Of a stretch of DNA of 64,000 bases, positions 1 through 11,470 are shown in pieces. The notes beneath the pieces are model-generated. The model saw nothing but the letters and a program-made list of their open reading frames with translations, searched no databases and was not told the origin of the DNA. Source of the DNA: Sphagnum compactum (Eukaryota > Bryophyta > Sphagnopsida > Sphagnales); the NCBI GenBank assembly GCA_965153455.1, contig OZ234495.1, positions 4,340,001 to 4,404,000 on the forward strand, given 5' to 3'. The position numbers were made by a program, and so were the translations under genes. Each line of letters starts with the position of its first letter. Within the stretch, counting starts at the first letter, position 1.

Positions 1-210
1 GTCGATGGCGGGGCTATGGACAATGTTGCGGGAGTTGTATTGGCAGCGGTCGTAGCCGCTTGTATCTGGTCTGCTGGCGTCACAATTGTCGTATTTTTCC
101 GCTCCGCGACCTTCATGCTACTAGCGTGGATCTTCGTAAGACCAAACGTTCTGGACGAGTACCTCTACAGGCCCGGAGTCCATGCAAACGGAAACGGATT
201 ACCTCCCTGA
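1..210 (+). CDS. C-terminal fragment of a membrane protein, paralogue of the gene at 8651-10345 (5' part outside window)
   Basis: The frame is open from the first base and stops at 208-210. The visible 69 residues contain a hydrophobic stretch starting MDNVAGVVLAAVVAACIWSA that closely matches residues 359-378 of the protein encoded at 8651-10345 (MDNLASIVLAAVVAASIWSA), followed by a similar FR...MLL segment. Similarity ends soon after this last membrane helix: the charged, Ser/Gly-rich tail of about 165 residues in the complete relative is replaced by about 25 unrelated residues. It may be a shorter paralogue or a truncated, decaying copy. Function is unknown. The relationship between the two copies is clear at protein level, while third positions have diverged widely, so the duplication is not recent. 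Confidence 0.7.
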   Translation, partial: VDGGAMDNVAGVVLAAVVAACIWSAGVTIVVFFRSATFMLLAWIFVRPNVLDEYLYRPGVHANGNGLPP

Positions 211-697
211 GCGTCACACTTCTTCAAACGCGGTCAGCCTACAGACTTCGTAATCCAGTTGCAGTATTAACCCCGAATCCATTGAACCATGTAAACATAA
301 GACTTACTTGAAGATTATAAACTATATATGTGTCTAGAAAATTGAGCAAATTGGGAGTGGATTCCAACCCTTAATTTCCGTAAGCAGCTTGTACACTAAT
401 CTGGTGTTTTAAACCTTTACTCTGGACTAGAATCTAGATGGTTGTGACTTACTTCATTATATTTGATCTTGTGTTTTTAGGGTGTTCTAATTCAAAGAGG
501 AATTAGCAATATTAAGCATTAATTAAACCCCCCATCATGATGTAATATATATATATATATATATAAATATTGTACTTGTTGAAACTTGGGATCATTTTAA
601 AACTTGAGCTGATTACTTTTTCTGTCTATTTTATCATGCTTTCACTTAGTGCAGTTTTTTGTTTTGGGTCTTTTTTTCCTCAGGGCGACAATGAGAT

Positions 698-743
698 TTA
701 TCCCTGAAATCAGGTTCTAAGAAAAGCCCGATTTCAGGGATAA
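698..743. repeat. Short hairpin, 17-bp arms
   Basis: Arms at 698-714 and 727-743 are reverse complements with one mismatch (TTATCCCTGAAATCAGG against CCCGATTTCAGGGATAA), with a 12-nt loop. No neighbouring gene explains it. It could be a transposon end or chance in AT-rich DNA. Confidence 0.6.
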
Positions 744-2093
744 TTGCATAATAAATGAATGTTAAAAATTGCCAGATTTTTACAACAAGTTCCAGTAGAT
801 AGCCAAAACATTGAACGATTATTGAATATTTCTACTTTCATCTCTAATCTATATTAGCCAAATTTGGTTATATATTGTCTTCTTGCGGATGATCAGCAGT
901 TTGGCTGCATCACCAATATGGAAATATGAACCCTGGATTTCACCCTTGAATTAGAAAGATTGTTGAAATTGGAATTAGGAACATGCCACAGTTATGTATC
1001 ATATGTCTGATCATATTATTGTTTCAGACATTGAAATTTTCATGTGTGCATTTTAATGAATATGGTTCAAACATAAATTATGTGTACAAAGAACTTGTGC
1101 ACAGCAACTAGTAGCAAATTAGTTCCAATTTCTGAAGCATTTCTTTTTGGTTTAGTATTTTTATTTTATTTTAAATCCCTTTTCAGTTTTAGTTAGTTTG
1201 GAGTTGGCTTTTGCAGTCTGCAGTTTTTGGTGTGGATTTGGACAACAAGTTTTGAATGTGTTGTGTGTGTGTATGGTTTAGGACTTACACTCCATGTAAG
1301 TGTAAAACTGTGTAAATCTATTTTATGCAGTGTAAAGCAGTGTAAGTATCAAATAATTATATTTATGTGATTTTACATGTTTATGTAAATACCGTAAAAA
1401 CATGTCATTTCTTTTGAGGGTGGGGGGGCAGAAGGGGGATGAGTTTAGAATTTTTTGGTGATAGGCCAATCAAAGTGGCCCATTGCGATCCCAAAAAAAC
1501 CCTTGCAAACATTTGTGTTTTCGGCTACATGACAACCAATTAAATTAATTAATATAAATCATAATAAGTACCCAAGCTCTTGTAAAGTCCTAAGCTAAAA
1601 CTGACGATGAACAAAGTTAGGAATAGAAATTCTACTCAAGCAATGACATGAAGCAAAATGCACACAAGAATGTGCATCCAAAATATTCGCCTAAATGGCA
1701 TCACAAGTTGTTCTATATCCTTGCCCAAAAGTTTGCTCTTGTATTGTATATAGGTGATTAAAGGGAAATACTACCATAGTTCCCTTTCTTCCTCATCATG
1801 GGAAGTTGTTATCTCTGCCTCTTTGAACATTTGTGTGATCAATTGCAAATGAGCTGGGCAAAACTTTGGATGAAGAATAGATCATACAATGGAGCTTATA
1901 TTGATTAGGTATTATGGTAACCTAAATAACATGGTTTTTTGTGGACTATCACAAAGAAGAGATCGGTGGAGGGGTACAATTGGAGCCGATAGCCATGAAG
2001 GTATGGTCCTGAGTTTTCTGAGTCAGGAAATGCAGGAAATCTGACATGAAAGAAAGGGCGAAAGATGGGTGACAATATTGAAGTTATCCATAA

Positions 2094-2320
2094 TGTCACC
2101 CTGTGTTTGGTACTTAGTTTGACCCTATAATCCCTGTTTCATCCCCAATTTGATTGCAGACAACTGTGAACAAAACTGGGTATGGTTGATGAAACCGTGT
2201 ATTTTGTTCACAACATTTGCAGGGTTTTACACTGACAAGACTTGATTTAATTAATGAAGAACATGAGTTGGAGTGAAGTTGCAGGTAAGGCAAATAAAGA
2301 ACTGGGGTGAAACTCTTGTG
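2094..2320. repeat. Dispersed repeat, copy 1 (relative at about 62090-62290)
   Basis: This stretch shares ordered blocks with 62090-62290: a TCACCCT block, TTTGACCCT, then TTTCATCCCCAATTTGA, then a GTGA(A)CAAAA(C/T)TGGGT block, and further on an ACAAG(A/G)CTT...TTTAAT block. Both copies are on the plus strand as written. The pattern suggests remains of the same mobile element family, but I cannot identify its class. Confidence 0.5.
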
Positions 2321-2551
2321 TGGAACAATTTGGGTAAGAAAATCCATTTGATTCACTCTCTTCTTTTTTTCCTGTGCATTGTTTTCATCTTGACTTTTGA
2401 TTTCATACCCTGATTTGTCAAAACTGGGGCCCAGTACCCCCCAGTTTGGGCTACTTTACTACCAATAATTCTATTTAATATCTGACATTTACAGAAGCAA
2501 AATCAGCTGATCAAAATACCTGCATAAAAATACATCCTATGTAATGGTTTT

Positions 2552-2786
2552 TGAAGTGATTTTTAGACCTTTTGTTGAAATGCAATGTTTTGAATTCTGA
2601 CCAGTTTGGGCAGTGACCAGAAATGGCACCAAACTGAGGTTCTGAGAGCAGTTCTTAAAGACACATAACCCCTGCTGTATAAAATCAGAGAACCAGTTCT
2701 GATATATAGCCGTGGTTCTTAAAAAATCTAAGAATTGATTCTGATATACAATTGCATTTCAACAAAAGGTCTAAAAAATCACTTCA
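2552..2786. mobile_element. Fold-back (MITE-like) element with 35-36-bp inverted arms
   Basis: The left arm 2552-2586 and right arm 2751-2786 are reverse complements except for one extra T, starting TGAAGTGATTTTTAGACC on the left. The 164-nt interior contains partly repeated AGAACCAGTTCTGATATA / AGAATTGATTCTGATATA segments. The size, long near-perfect arms and lack of coding capacity fit a miniature inverted-repeat or fold-back element. I could not define a target-site duplication. Confidence 0.65.
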
Positions 2787-5700
2787 AATATATAACCACG
2801 GTTCTCAAAACATCCAAGGTCTGGTCAAAATATTCTCTTATAAAATTGTTGGCGGGTTAGTCCATGGAAACCACTGGTGCATTCAGGGTTTCTGAAGAAA
2901 CCATAAACGGAGTTTCTTTGAGTTAAAATTTTTCAAAAGACCATCAAACCAAACATTATGGACAAATTGAGTATGATGACCACTCCATATTTTCGAACTT
3001 CAAAAGTCCATCATTATTAGCAAACAAATTATTTATCAAAAAATAATTTGATGTAAATGTTGTTATTCTAGATTCAAATCATAATTAATATATCCAAGGA
3101 CATATTAATCACCATATACATTTGGACAAAAGGTACTAAAAAAAACCACATTTTCATCACAAAAGTGAACCACCATAGCTTGCATTTATTCTAAAAGTGT
3201 TAGTATCATTGGTCAATTAAGTCATAATTAAATTGATTTTACAATGGATTAATGTAGTTAAATGTGTTTTAGCTCAAAAACAATTCAAGTGTGAACTGGG
3301 TTTAAGATATTTTGTGGATTGAGTATAAAACCCAAGAATTATGGTGATATATTGTTTGTTTGTTTGCAAATTTTCTTATGTTTTATGCAAATTTTGTTGG
3401 TGCACTTTGTTGTGTGGATTTTAATATGTGTTTTGGGCTTGGATTCTTATTTGTTATAAATGAACAAATCTTTTGGTTTGAAAGTGATGTGTTATTTAAA
3501 GTTTGAATCAAGCTACATGGCTTACAAATAAGCAGCAACTTGAAATGGAGAAAATTGAATGAACTTTTTTTGCAACACCATTGCCTTAATCAAAAAAAAA
3601 AAACTTGAATTGAAAGTTTTTGAGAATTTTCAATGAGGCCACCAAAAACAATCAAACCAAAAAGGAAACAAATTTAAATTTTGACCTTCTCAAATTGAAA
3701 ACATCCAAACGCAAAGGGAATCAGTTACTTTCAATTTGAAGATGCTTTCAAATTAAAGATAACCAAACACTTGCAATGCAAAATCAAAGAAGCACAAACA
3801 TTTAGAGTGGAAGAAAAGCACACATCTGTTGTTATGGGTTTTGCCATTGGGTTTCAACATTTTTATATGTGTTGATGTCAAAATTCTTGAATCCTTTTAG
3901 AGTTACCATGGAACTGCAACAAACTCCCACCCCTTCTCTTAAATCCATTTTACGAGTTTGTAATGACAACATTGCACCATCATATTGCAACAATCTTCAT
4001 ATCCAATGGTTGAAAGAACAAAATCAAGAAAGTTATAATGAACGTTCAACAACAATTTACTATCACCATCTTCTTAAGCTTTCAAGTTGTAGCTTGCAAG
4101 AAATGAACACACTTAAACATTGAGCAAGCATACTTAGCATGTTACAATTTTAGGAAAAACAGAATAGATTAGGGGAACTAGGGTTTTGGATGGTTGTAAT
4201 TAGGTGACCTAGGAAATCACATGGTCACAATTAGGCTACCTGCAAAACCATATGGTCACAATTAGGTTACCTACAAAACCATATGACCACAATTTGGCAC
4301 AAAAAAATCTTATGGTGGTTCCATAAAGGTGAAGCCCTAAATCCATAAAGGCATTGTTGGCAATGGAATCTAAAGACACACATCACATGTCAATAATGTG
4401 TACCTTATTGTCATTTTTTTTTGGCACATTCACATTGACATACAAGGGCCTTTTGGGCAATTTTTTTTAAAAAACTTTCATGCCATTTTGCCATGCCATT
4501 ATTTTCCTCATCTTTTGACTATAAGTCACCCCAAAAAAAACCCATGGTCAATAGCCTAAGGGAAAATGATGAAGGGTATAACCAAAGTACCAAGGTAAAT
4601 GCAAAAGGAAAAAAAACCTATAAATAAAAATCAAGGATGGGAACCCATTCATCAAAAGTACAAGGCAAATGAAAGTACAAGTAAACACAACCAAAAAACA
4701 AAAACAAAAATAAACAATCAACAAAAATCATGTAAAGACCCTATGCAAAGAAAACTCATGGCTATGAAATGACAATCAACAATAAGAAAGAAAACCTATG
4801 ATGAAATAGTTGTTTTCTTCCACAAATTGAATAATGACGGAGGTGCACAAACTATGATGTGTGGAAGAGATGAGGAACCTTAACCAAGTGCAATAGCTTG
4901 TTAAAGAATAGTTATGGTTTGCACACACTATAAGGCTATGGACACATGTTGTCAATAGTAAAAAACAAACATCAAGGGGATTAAAGAAGACCGCTGATGA
5001 CCCATGATAATGGTCTATGCACAAATGATCAAATATGAATCAAAATGAAAATGAAGACATCCATATATCTCAATAACAAAGGGAATGAAAGTCCTCACCT
5101 GGTGCTCACTCAACATATGATTATGTCTTCTTTTGAATAGCCATCATTGTTGCATGTGTTGTTGTCGTCAATGTTCACTGTACCATATTTGTGTAAGTCG
5201 AATCAGCCTAACGATGTCCATCAGGGTCCAAAAGTTGTTTCTGGTGATAAGGATATCCACTTGAGCACTTGATGTTGAGTGTGATGAACGAAAAGGTGGG
5301 AGACCTCCCTTTAAACATGTGCTCCACTTTCCAAGGCAATAGTTATGATACTATCTCAAAGTGTATCATGGGTTATTGTACGCTCACCCTCGCATGGGCA
5401 CCAAAACAAATGGGTATCTAAATCATCAATGGCATGAGCACATTAACACCATGACAGATGAACAACCATAGGATTTAGCAAGACAAGATGAGTGCGTAAT
5501 GCTATAAGGAAATGGGCTGAAGATAGATGAAATGCAAGTGTGGTAGGACGAACTAATAACCCAGCACTTGCCCCTAGACCCACAAATGAGCAAAGACATA
5601 CTCGCATGATATCTGAAGGAACGTTTACTAGAAGCGATGCAAACTCCTACTCATGTAAGCAATTTGCCAAAGAAGCTTGTAACTAAGGATAAGACTGAAC

Positions 5701-6899
5701 CACTAGGCTTTCAAAGGGTGGGACATGAGAGTGGACAACCTGGGGTAACATGGCTTGTGTATTTCATAATGTCATTTGGAACAGAAAAGTGCCAATCTCA
5801 ACATGTGCTACTACATCGGGTGATCATCATTTGGAAACGAGTGATAAATGTAGAAATGATCAATGCCCAACATTTTTAAAATGCGAAGACAACAATCCGA
5901 AATACAAAAAAAAGGCCGAGCTCATCCGAAGGAGGATGAAGGATATTCCTTGTGTATCAGCCTACTAGCCCTTATACAAGTTTATGGGACCTAACTATAG
6001 TCTTTTATGTATGGTACAATCAAAATGAGGTTCAAAGTTTATAGTCTATGAATTTAGAAGTTTCAAGTGTCATATTCTATTTTGAAACGTATGACGAACA
6101 TATTCCCATGGGGTATAATTGAGATGGTGTAAAGACCGATGTTGGCTGGTATGGGGTTCCTGGTCGGGTATAGATTTAGATCTGGGTTTAATAATCAAAA
6201 CCAACAGCTCTACATGGACTTGGAACTGGCCAAGAAGTGAACCCAACAGGTCTACATAGATAAGTAAGACTTGGCCAAGAACCAAACCCAATGGGTCTTA
6301 AAGGTTTGATTTAGGGGTCCAAAGCATGGGGTTATGTTAGGACTAAGATCCTAGTTTTAGATAGGATGTAAAGTTCCTAAGTTTGGAGGTTCTATGTTTG
6401 AGTTCTAGGTTTTAGGTACTAGCCCTAAACTTTAATGTATAAGGTCATCCCAAATGCAACACAAAAATGTCTTTTACACAAAGAAGGACATTGTGATGTT
6501 CTGTATGTTCTGTATGTTCTGTACACCACTGGATGCCTGTTATTACTCAGTTGTGGATGAACCTCAACTGAGTTAGTATATGGTTTCACCTTGGTAACCA
6601 ATTATTATGTAATAAATAGGTCTCATACATAGGTGGATAAGTAAGAAAATAGGTAACTACTAGATGAGTAGATGCTTTATACATAGGTAAGGGCTGTTTT
6701 TACTACCTACCTACTAACAACCTGCTTGTGGTTTGTTATAGGTAGGTAGTAAAAAGAAGCAACTGGGCTAACCACCATGGTTAGCTAGGGAACTGAAACC
6801 CAACAGAAAACTGTTTCCTGACAACTTATCATCCATCCTTCATGGTGGGCTGGTAGGTGATGGTTCACTGTGGCCTTTTTGAACAGCTCAAGACTGTTC

Positions 6900-7120
6900 T
6901 ATGGAATGTTGGTCGCTATTCAAATGGTTCTTTTTGGAATGTCCCAAGATTTACTGGAGTTCTGGATGGAATTGTACTGTTTTTAAAAAGATGTGCTGGA
7001 ATATTGGTTGCTATTTGAATGATTGTTTGCGGAATGGCCCAAGATTCAGTGGAATATTGGATGGAATCTGTCATGTGTTTAGGGAAGGGCACAAGCCTTG
7101 CCGGAATGTTGGAATACCAT
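6900..7120. repeat. Imperfect tandem duplication, period about 95 bp
   Basis: Units begin at about 6902 (TGGAATGTTGGTCGCTATT) and 6997 (TGGAATATTGGTTGCTATT), each running through a CCCAAGATT block and a CTGGATGGAAT-like block. A third partial start (CGGAATGTTGG) is near 7102. The 97-codon open frame across it is a by-product of the repeat and has no recognisable domain. Confidence 0.6.
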
Positions 7121-7603
7121 GCCCTATTGACAAGTTATGTAAGGGTACATATTTTAAGGGGTATTTAATGTCAGCACATCCGGGAAATCGCTAATCTGCC
7201 ATACACTTGTCCATTCCCCGTTGTTTAGAGAAGGGAAAACAGAGCCCCCGACACCCCCCCCAAATACCAAATTTCTAATAATAAAATTAAGATGAGATTT
7301 TTTCGGCCTCCAAATGGAAAAAAGAAAACGTTAAACCCACTCAACAAAACGGAGGATTCCGACGCTCTTGTCTGCAAATTCAACGGTGTAATGTTCTAGA
7401 GAAAAAAAACCAACGTCTCAGATGCTCTGCTCGTGTCTGTATATCCAACGGTGGAAACGGAGGCTGCTCTTGGCTGTAGATCCAACCAGCACCCACGAAA
7501 TTACAGTTTTCCGGCCATGAAGCTGGATGAATCCTAATTTTAGCAATGGGCACATTTTTAGAATCCTCAGCTATGGGAGGGATGAGAGCAAGGGGGAACA
7601 AGA

Positions 7604-7790
7604 ACTCGATGAAAATCAGTGTCCTGTCGACGCACCATCCATCCACGGCGATGCTTTCGTGGGTGGCCAGTTCCCCTTGGCTGGAGGCGTGAGACCAAGA
7701 ACTCAATGAAAAGATGTGTCCTGTCCAGGTATCATCCATCCATCGTTGTGCGTTCGTGCGTGAGGGTTGGTTGTTCACACTTCACGCTGG
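7604..7790. repeat. Imperfect tandem duplication in the upstream region of the membrane-protein gene
   Basis: An approximately 96-bp unit occurs at about 7604 and again at about 7700. Each starts AACTC(G/A)ATGAAAA, followed by GTGTCCTGTC and an ATCCATCCA block. A smaller direct repeat (GCGTCAAATGTGTTTC) follows near 7799-7830. The DNA is more GC-rich than the spacer to the left and probably forms part of the promoter or leader of the gene at 8651. Confidence 0.5.
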
Positions 7791-8008
7791 CCACCGCCGC
7801 GTCAAATGTGTTTCCGCGTCAAATGTGTTTCGTTGAAGACGGCGCGTCCGACACTACAGACAGTAGTACCGACGATTCTCCACTTTCGGACGCATCTCAA
7901 AGTCGCACTCTTGATTGATCAAGAAGCCAACTTCACTATTTACAGAATCTACACTATAAAAAGATCGATCTTTCTTGGGACCCTCACGAATTGTAGCACT
8001 TGAATCCT

Positions 8009-8595
8009 GAGCTTTGATATCTCATGAAGCAGGTCCATCAGCTAGACTTGTCGACAATAGAGTCCTAAAGCTCAGGGTAGTGTGTTCTTTTCTCGATTTT
8101 TCTCAGAGGATGCAGCCTGGGTAGTAGTTTGTTTTCTGCGAGGTTGAACCACTCGAGCTTTGATTTATCAAGCAGTTTTTGACAGAGTCCTTAGGTAGTA
8201 TTGTGTTGTTGTTGTTGTTGTTGGGTTTTTGGGTTTTTTTTTTTTTCTTTGTTGGAGCTTTGATTTATCAAACAGCTCTTTACAGAGTCCTTAGGTAGTT
8301 TTTGTTGTTGGTTGTTTTTGTCTTGTTTTTGGAGCTGTGATTTATCAAGCAGCTATTGACAGTCTAGTCCTTAGATAGTTTTTGTTGTTCGTTGTCATTG
8401 TTGGGTTTTTGTTTTTTTCCTTCTTCGGAGCTTTGATTTATGAAGCAGCTCTTGACAGAATCCTTGGGTAGTTTTTGTTGTTGTTGGGGGTTTTTCTTTT
8501 TTTTTGGGGGAGATTTGATTTATCAAGCAGCTCTTTGACAGAGTCCTTAGGCCGTTTGTGTGTTGTTGTTGGGTTTTCTTTTTTTTCTTTTTTGT
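8009..8595 (+). repeat. Six-unit tandem repeat directly upstream of the membrane-protein start codon
   Basis: Units begin at about 8009 (degenerate), 8155, 8255, 8332, 8428 and 8510, spacing 77-100 bp for the last five. Each has GAG(C/A)TTTGATTTATCAAGCAG, then a (G)ACAGAGTCCTTAGGTAG block, then a GTT-rich and T-rich tail. The last unit ends about 55 bp before the ATG at 8651, so the array probably lies in the transcribed leader or core promoter. It carries no conserved open frame. Confidence 0.75.
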
Positions 8596-8650
8596 GAAGA
8601 GGAAGATAAGAGTTCTGTCGGCAGGAGTTGAATTCCGTGAAGAGTGACAT

Positions 8651-10345
8651 ATGGCGACAACGGCAGGCCTACTCCAAACTCCGGGGATAATAGGAGTATG
8701 GAACCACAGCATTTCGAATTGCTCGGCCTTCAGGAACGACAAAGTGAAGTTGTTTTTCAGAGTGTGGCCAGAGACACTAGACGGCGGATTCACGTATTGT
8801 TGCCAAGACGGCACCAAGAATCTCAGCCTCTCTAACTTCACATACGGGAATACACAAGGTGCACAAGGTGCATTAGATCCTCGTCCCTATTTCGATCTCG
8901 GCGCTGTGTCTCAGTTCAAGAATTACTGGAAAGCTTGGACTTTCTGGAAGGTGCCCAGAAAAGACATCTACTATCCTCTCCACTGCGATTACACGGATTT
9001 GCATAGCTTGTACGTTTCCAGATTCTGGCGGCATACAGTTCCTCGTGGAGTGGAGACGGGGATTGTATTGTGCGTGATTCTCCAGGCTCTTGTTTTGATA
9101 TTTGTTTGGTTTCGCAATTTGATGTCGGAGGAGAGGAAGAAGCGGCAGAGGCTGGAGGAGTGGTTTTGGAGGTCGGGTTGGGCGGATTTTATCACCGATC
9201 TTGTTCATCTCATGTTGTTAGCGGTCATAGGGGACTGCATGATGGAAGCTGTGGGTCACTCCAACCTTCATATGTGGCGAGCTTCCATCATGTACAACGC
9301 CGGTGCCGTCTACAGTTATCTGACCTTGTTTGCCATGGTTTCTTCTTTCCTCCGCCAACTCGCAATGTGTTCCGATATAACCAACACTTCGGAAGACACC
9401 CAAGAATCCGAAGCTTCTGACGACAACAACCGAGAATCGCACGAATCGCAAAACGGCGAACAATCCGGCGCCGTTGGGCACAACAACCATATTCAATCCA
9501 TCACTAGAGCTTCCAACAACCACGTCGACGTCGAAGATTCCAACTCACAACACGAGAAGAAGCAAAGGCACATTAAGCTACAAGCCAGAGCTTGGGATGA
9601 CGCTGTGAAAGGGCTGAAAGATGTTACAGATGACTGGCGTTGGCAGCGAGTGTTCGGCCAGGTGGCTGTCGTGGTGCTGATGGGCACGTACTTGGCGTTG
9701 GTCGACGATGACACCGGCTCCGCCATGGACAACCTCGCGAGCATCGTGCTTGCAGCGGTGGTGGCGGCAAGCATTTGGTCTGCCGCGTCTACAGCAGTGG
9801 TGGCTTTCCGCGCTCTCTGGCTCATGCTGTTAATGTCAACGATAGGCCGAAGGTTGGGGATCTCGCGGATTAAGACATTGGAGAAAAACAGTCCACCACC
9901 AGATCAGGGGACGGGGCCCTCAGCATCGCAACGGTCCGACAGCCACCACTCCGGTCGAGAGCCCTCGCAGGCTAGCGACTCCCAGTCAGGACTGACCCGA
10001 AGGATGCAAGGAGGTTCGGGCGGAGGCGGGAGATCCCTAGGTGAAGAACCTTTTAGTCCCGTGTTGAGAGGAGAAGGGCCGGTAGAAGTTCGACTGCTAC
10101 AGCGACGTGAGGGCTCGATGCTAAGACGCGAGGGCTCGCTGCCAAAAACCAATCCAACAACAACCGGTGAGGAGCTTCAGAACCGGCCATCAGGAGAATC
10201 ACAAAGATCCGCAGTTCAAGACGCGACGGAGCCGTCAACAGCGTCACAGAAGCTGTCTGTCGGTCACGAAGCGGTAGTCACCAAGGATCAGAATGGGGCA
10301 CAGATCAACAACGATCCGAAAGCAGCTTCAACAGGAAACCCCTAG
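8651..10345 (+). CDS. Unrecognised multi-pass membrane protein, 564 aa, single exon
   Basis: I do not recognise this family. The frame runs uninterrupted from ATG to TAG. Residues 1-130 are soluble, rich in aromatic residues and Cys (Cys24, Cys50, Cys51, Cys112). Hydrophobic segments lie at about 134-156, 178-200, 213-234, 335-352 and 361-398 (the last may be one or two helices). A basic stretch (EERKKRQR, 160-167) follows the first. A long acidic, Asn/Ser-rich loop occupies about 241-310, and residues 411-564 form a disordered Pro/Ser/Gly/Arg-rich tail with two MLRREGS-like repeats (starting near 484 and 492). The coding sequence is markedly more GC-rich than its surroundings. A second family member is cut by the left edge (1-210), so this is a local gene duplication. 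A transport or signalling role is possible, but nothing in the sequence decides it. Confidence 0.8.
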   Translation: MATTAGLLQTPGIIGVWNHSISNCSAFRNDKVKLFFRVWPETLDGGFTYCCQDGTKNLSLSNFTYGNTQGAQGALDPRPYFDLGAVSQFKNYWKAWTFWKVPRKDIYYPLHCDYTDLHSLYVSRFWRHTVPRGVETGIVLCVILQALVLIFVWFRNLMSEERKKRQRLEEWFWRSGWADFITDLVHLMLLAVIGDCMMEAVGHSNLHMWRASIMYNAGAVYSYLTLFAMVSSFLRQLAMCSDITNTSEDTQESEASDDNNRESHESQNGEQSGAVGHNNHIQSITRASNNHVDVEDSNSQHEKKQRHIKLQARAWDDAVKGLKDVTDDWRWQRVFGQVAVVVLMGTYLALVDDDTGSAMDNLASIVLAAVVAASIWSAASTAVVAFRALWLMLLMSTIGRRLGISRIKTLEKNSPPPDQGTGPSASQRSDSHHSGREPSQASDSQSGLTRRMQGGSGGGGRSLGEEPFSPVLRGEGPVEVRLLQRREGSMLRREGSLPKTNPTTTGEELQNRPSGESQRSAVQDATEPSTASQKLSVGHEAVVTKDQNGAQINNDPKAASTGNP

Positions 10346-10890
10346 AGATATAAACAAGTTCCTGGAACAACACTGGAAATCTGTTTGCAACCGCATCCAC
10401 TACCCTGACCGTTGCACTGTAGGTATAAGCTGCATCCACCATGTCAAACTCTGTGATCAGACTGTGATCTCGATCCCTCCAGCTCGCCATCATCGCCACC
10501 ACAACTTCGAAATCCTGTCGAGAAGACTGATCGATCATGCACGCATTCGCCGCGCAGCTCGAGAACAAAGAGGCAGGATCGATCTCGGGGTACGCCAAAC
10601 ATGAGCGACAGAAGAAGAGACCCTGAACCCTGAACCCCGAACACCACCCCCAACCTCCCTCCTCTCTGGCCGCAATAGAACGTTCGTAGCGTGGAGCGCT
10701 AGGAAACACAAGAATTGCAAAAAGCAATCCGCACAATTTGGTTCTCATAAACCTCAAGCAATTCTTTTACCTTTTTTTCTTCATTTTCTAACTCTTTGTT
10801 GAGAAATTTTCTAATTCTTTGTTGAGACTAGAGACCTAGTGAGCGATTTATGAAGCCATTTTTTATGTATTCTTGTTCAATTTAAGTAAA
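10346..10890. other. Probable 3' flank of the membrane-protein gene
   Basis: Moderately GC-rich sequence continues to about 10,750, then becomes T-rich. It probably includes the 3' UTR. Open frames here on the minus strand (up to about 150 codons) show no recognisable domain and overlap the end of the coding sequence, so I do not call them genes. Confidence 0.4.
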
Positions 10891-11470
10891 TTGCCATTCA
10901 TGTATCAAGCCAATGCTTTTTTTCCCTCACTAATTTCATGATCCATTTATTAGTCCAATTGTGTTTTATTTTTTCCCGGCTAATTTGACAATCACTTGTC
11001 ATGCCAATTGTGGTTTGTTTTCTCTCACTAATTTCACAATCCATTTATCATGCCAATTGTGGTTTGTTTTCTCTCACTAATTTCACAATCCATTTATCAT
11101 GCCAATTGTGGTTTGTTTTCTCTCACTAATTTGACAATCCATTTGTCATGCCAGTTGTTAATTTGTTTTCTCTCACTAATTTCACAATCCATTTGTCAGG
11201 CACATTGTTTATTTTCTCACTAATTTCACAATCCATTTTTTCAGGCACATTGTTTTTTTTCTCACTAATTTCACAATCCACTTATCAGGAAAAAAAATAA
11301 ATTCCTCACTAATTTGACAACCCATTTACCAGGCAAATTTTTTCTTTCCTCACTAATTTGACAATCCATTTATCAGGCAAATTGTTTTTTTTTTTTTTTT
11401 TCCTCACTAATTTTGCAATCCATTTTTCAGGCCAATTTTGTAAAGACTACTTTGACAATCTATTTATAAG
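10890..11470. repeat. Minisatellite, unit about 43-52 bp, roughly 12 copies
   Basis: The unit core reads CACTAATTT(C/G)ACAATCCATTT followed by ATCA(T/G)GC and a T-rich or TTGTGG tail. Copies in the first third (about 10,970-11,150) are nearly identical, and later ones drift and gain long T-runs. It lies about 0.6 kb downstream of the membrane-protein gene. No coding potential. Confidence 0.85.

Larger units (their letters stand above)
211..6890. other. Gene-free AT-rich spacer with repeat remnants
   Basis: I recognise no coding gene. The stretch holds an (AT)n run near 545-564, a short hairpin at 698-743, part of a dispersed repeat at about 2094-2320, a fold-back element at 2552-2786, a triple TTCTGTATG motif near 6497-6520 and a roughly 45-bp tandem duplication at about 6205-6290. 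Short open frames around 3869-4123 and 5637-5968 have no recognisable motif. Confidence 0.6.

Noticed and set aside
5637-5968. Overlapping open frames of 72-80 codons
   Set aside because: No domain or family pattern and no splice logic; surrounded by repeat-like DNA.
7380-7918. Open frames of up to 132 codons on both strands
   Set aside because: They lie over a short tandem duplication in the presumed promoter of the membrane-protein gene and carry no motif.
10305-10757. 150-codon minus-strand frame
   Set aside because: Starts in the end of the plus-strand coding region and shows no family resemblance; likely chance in GC-rich DNA.
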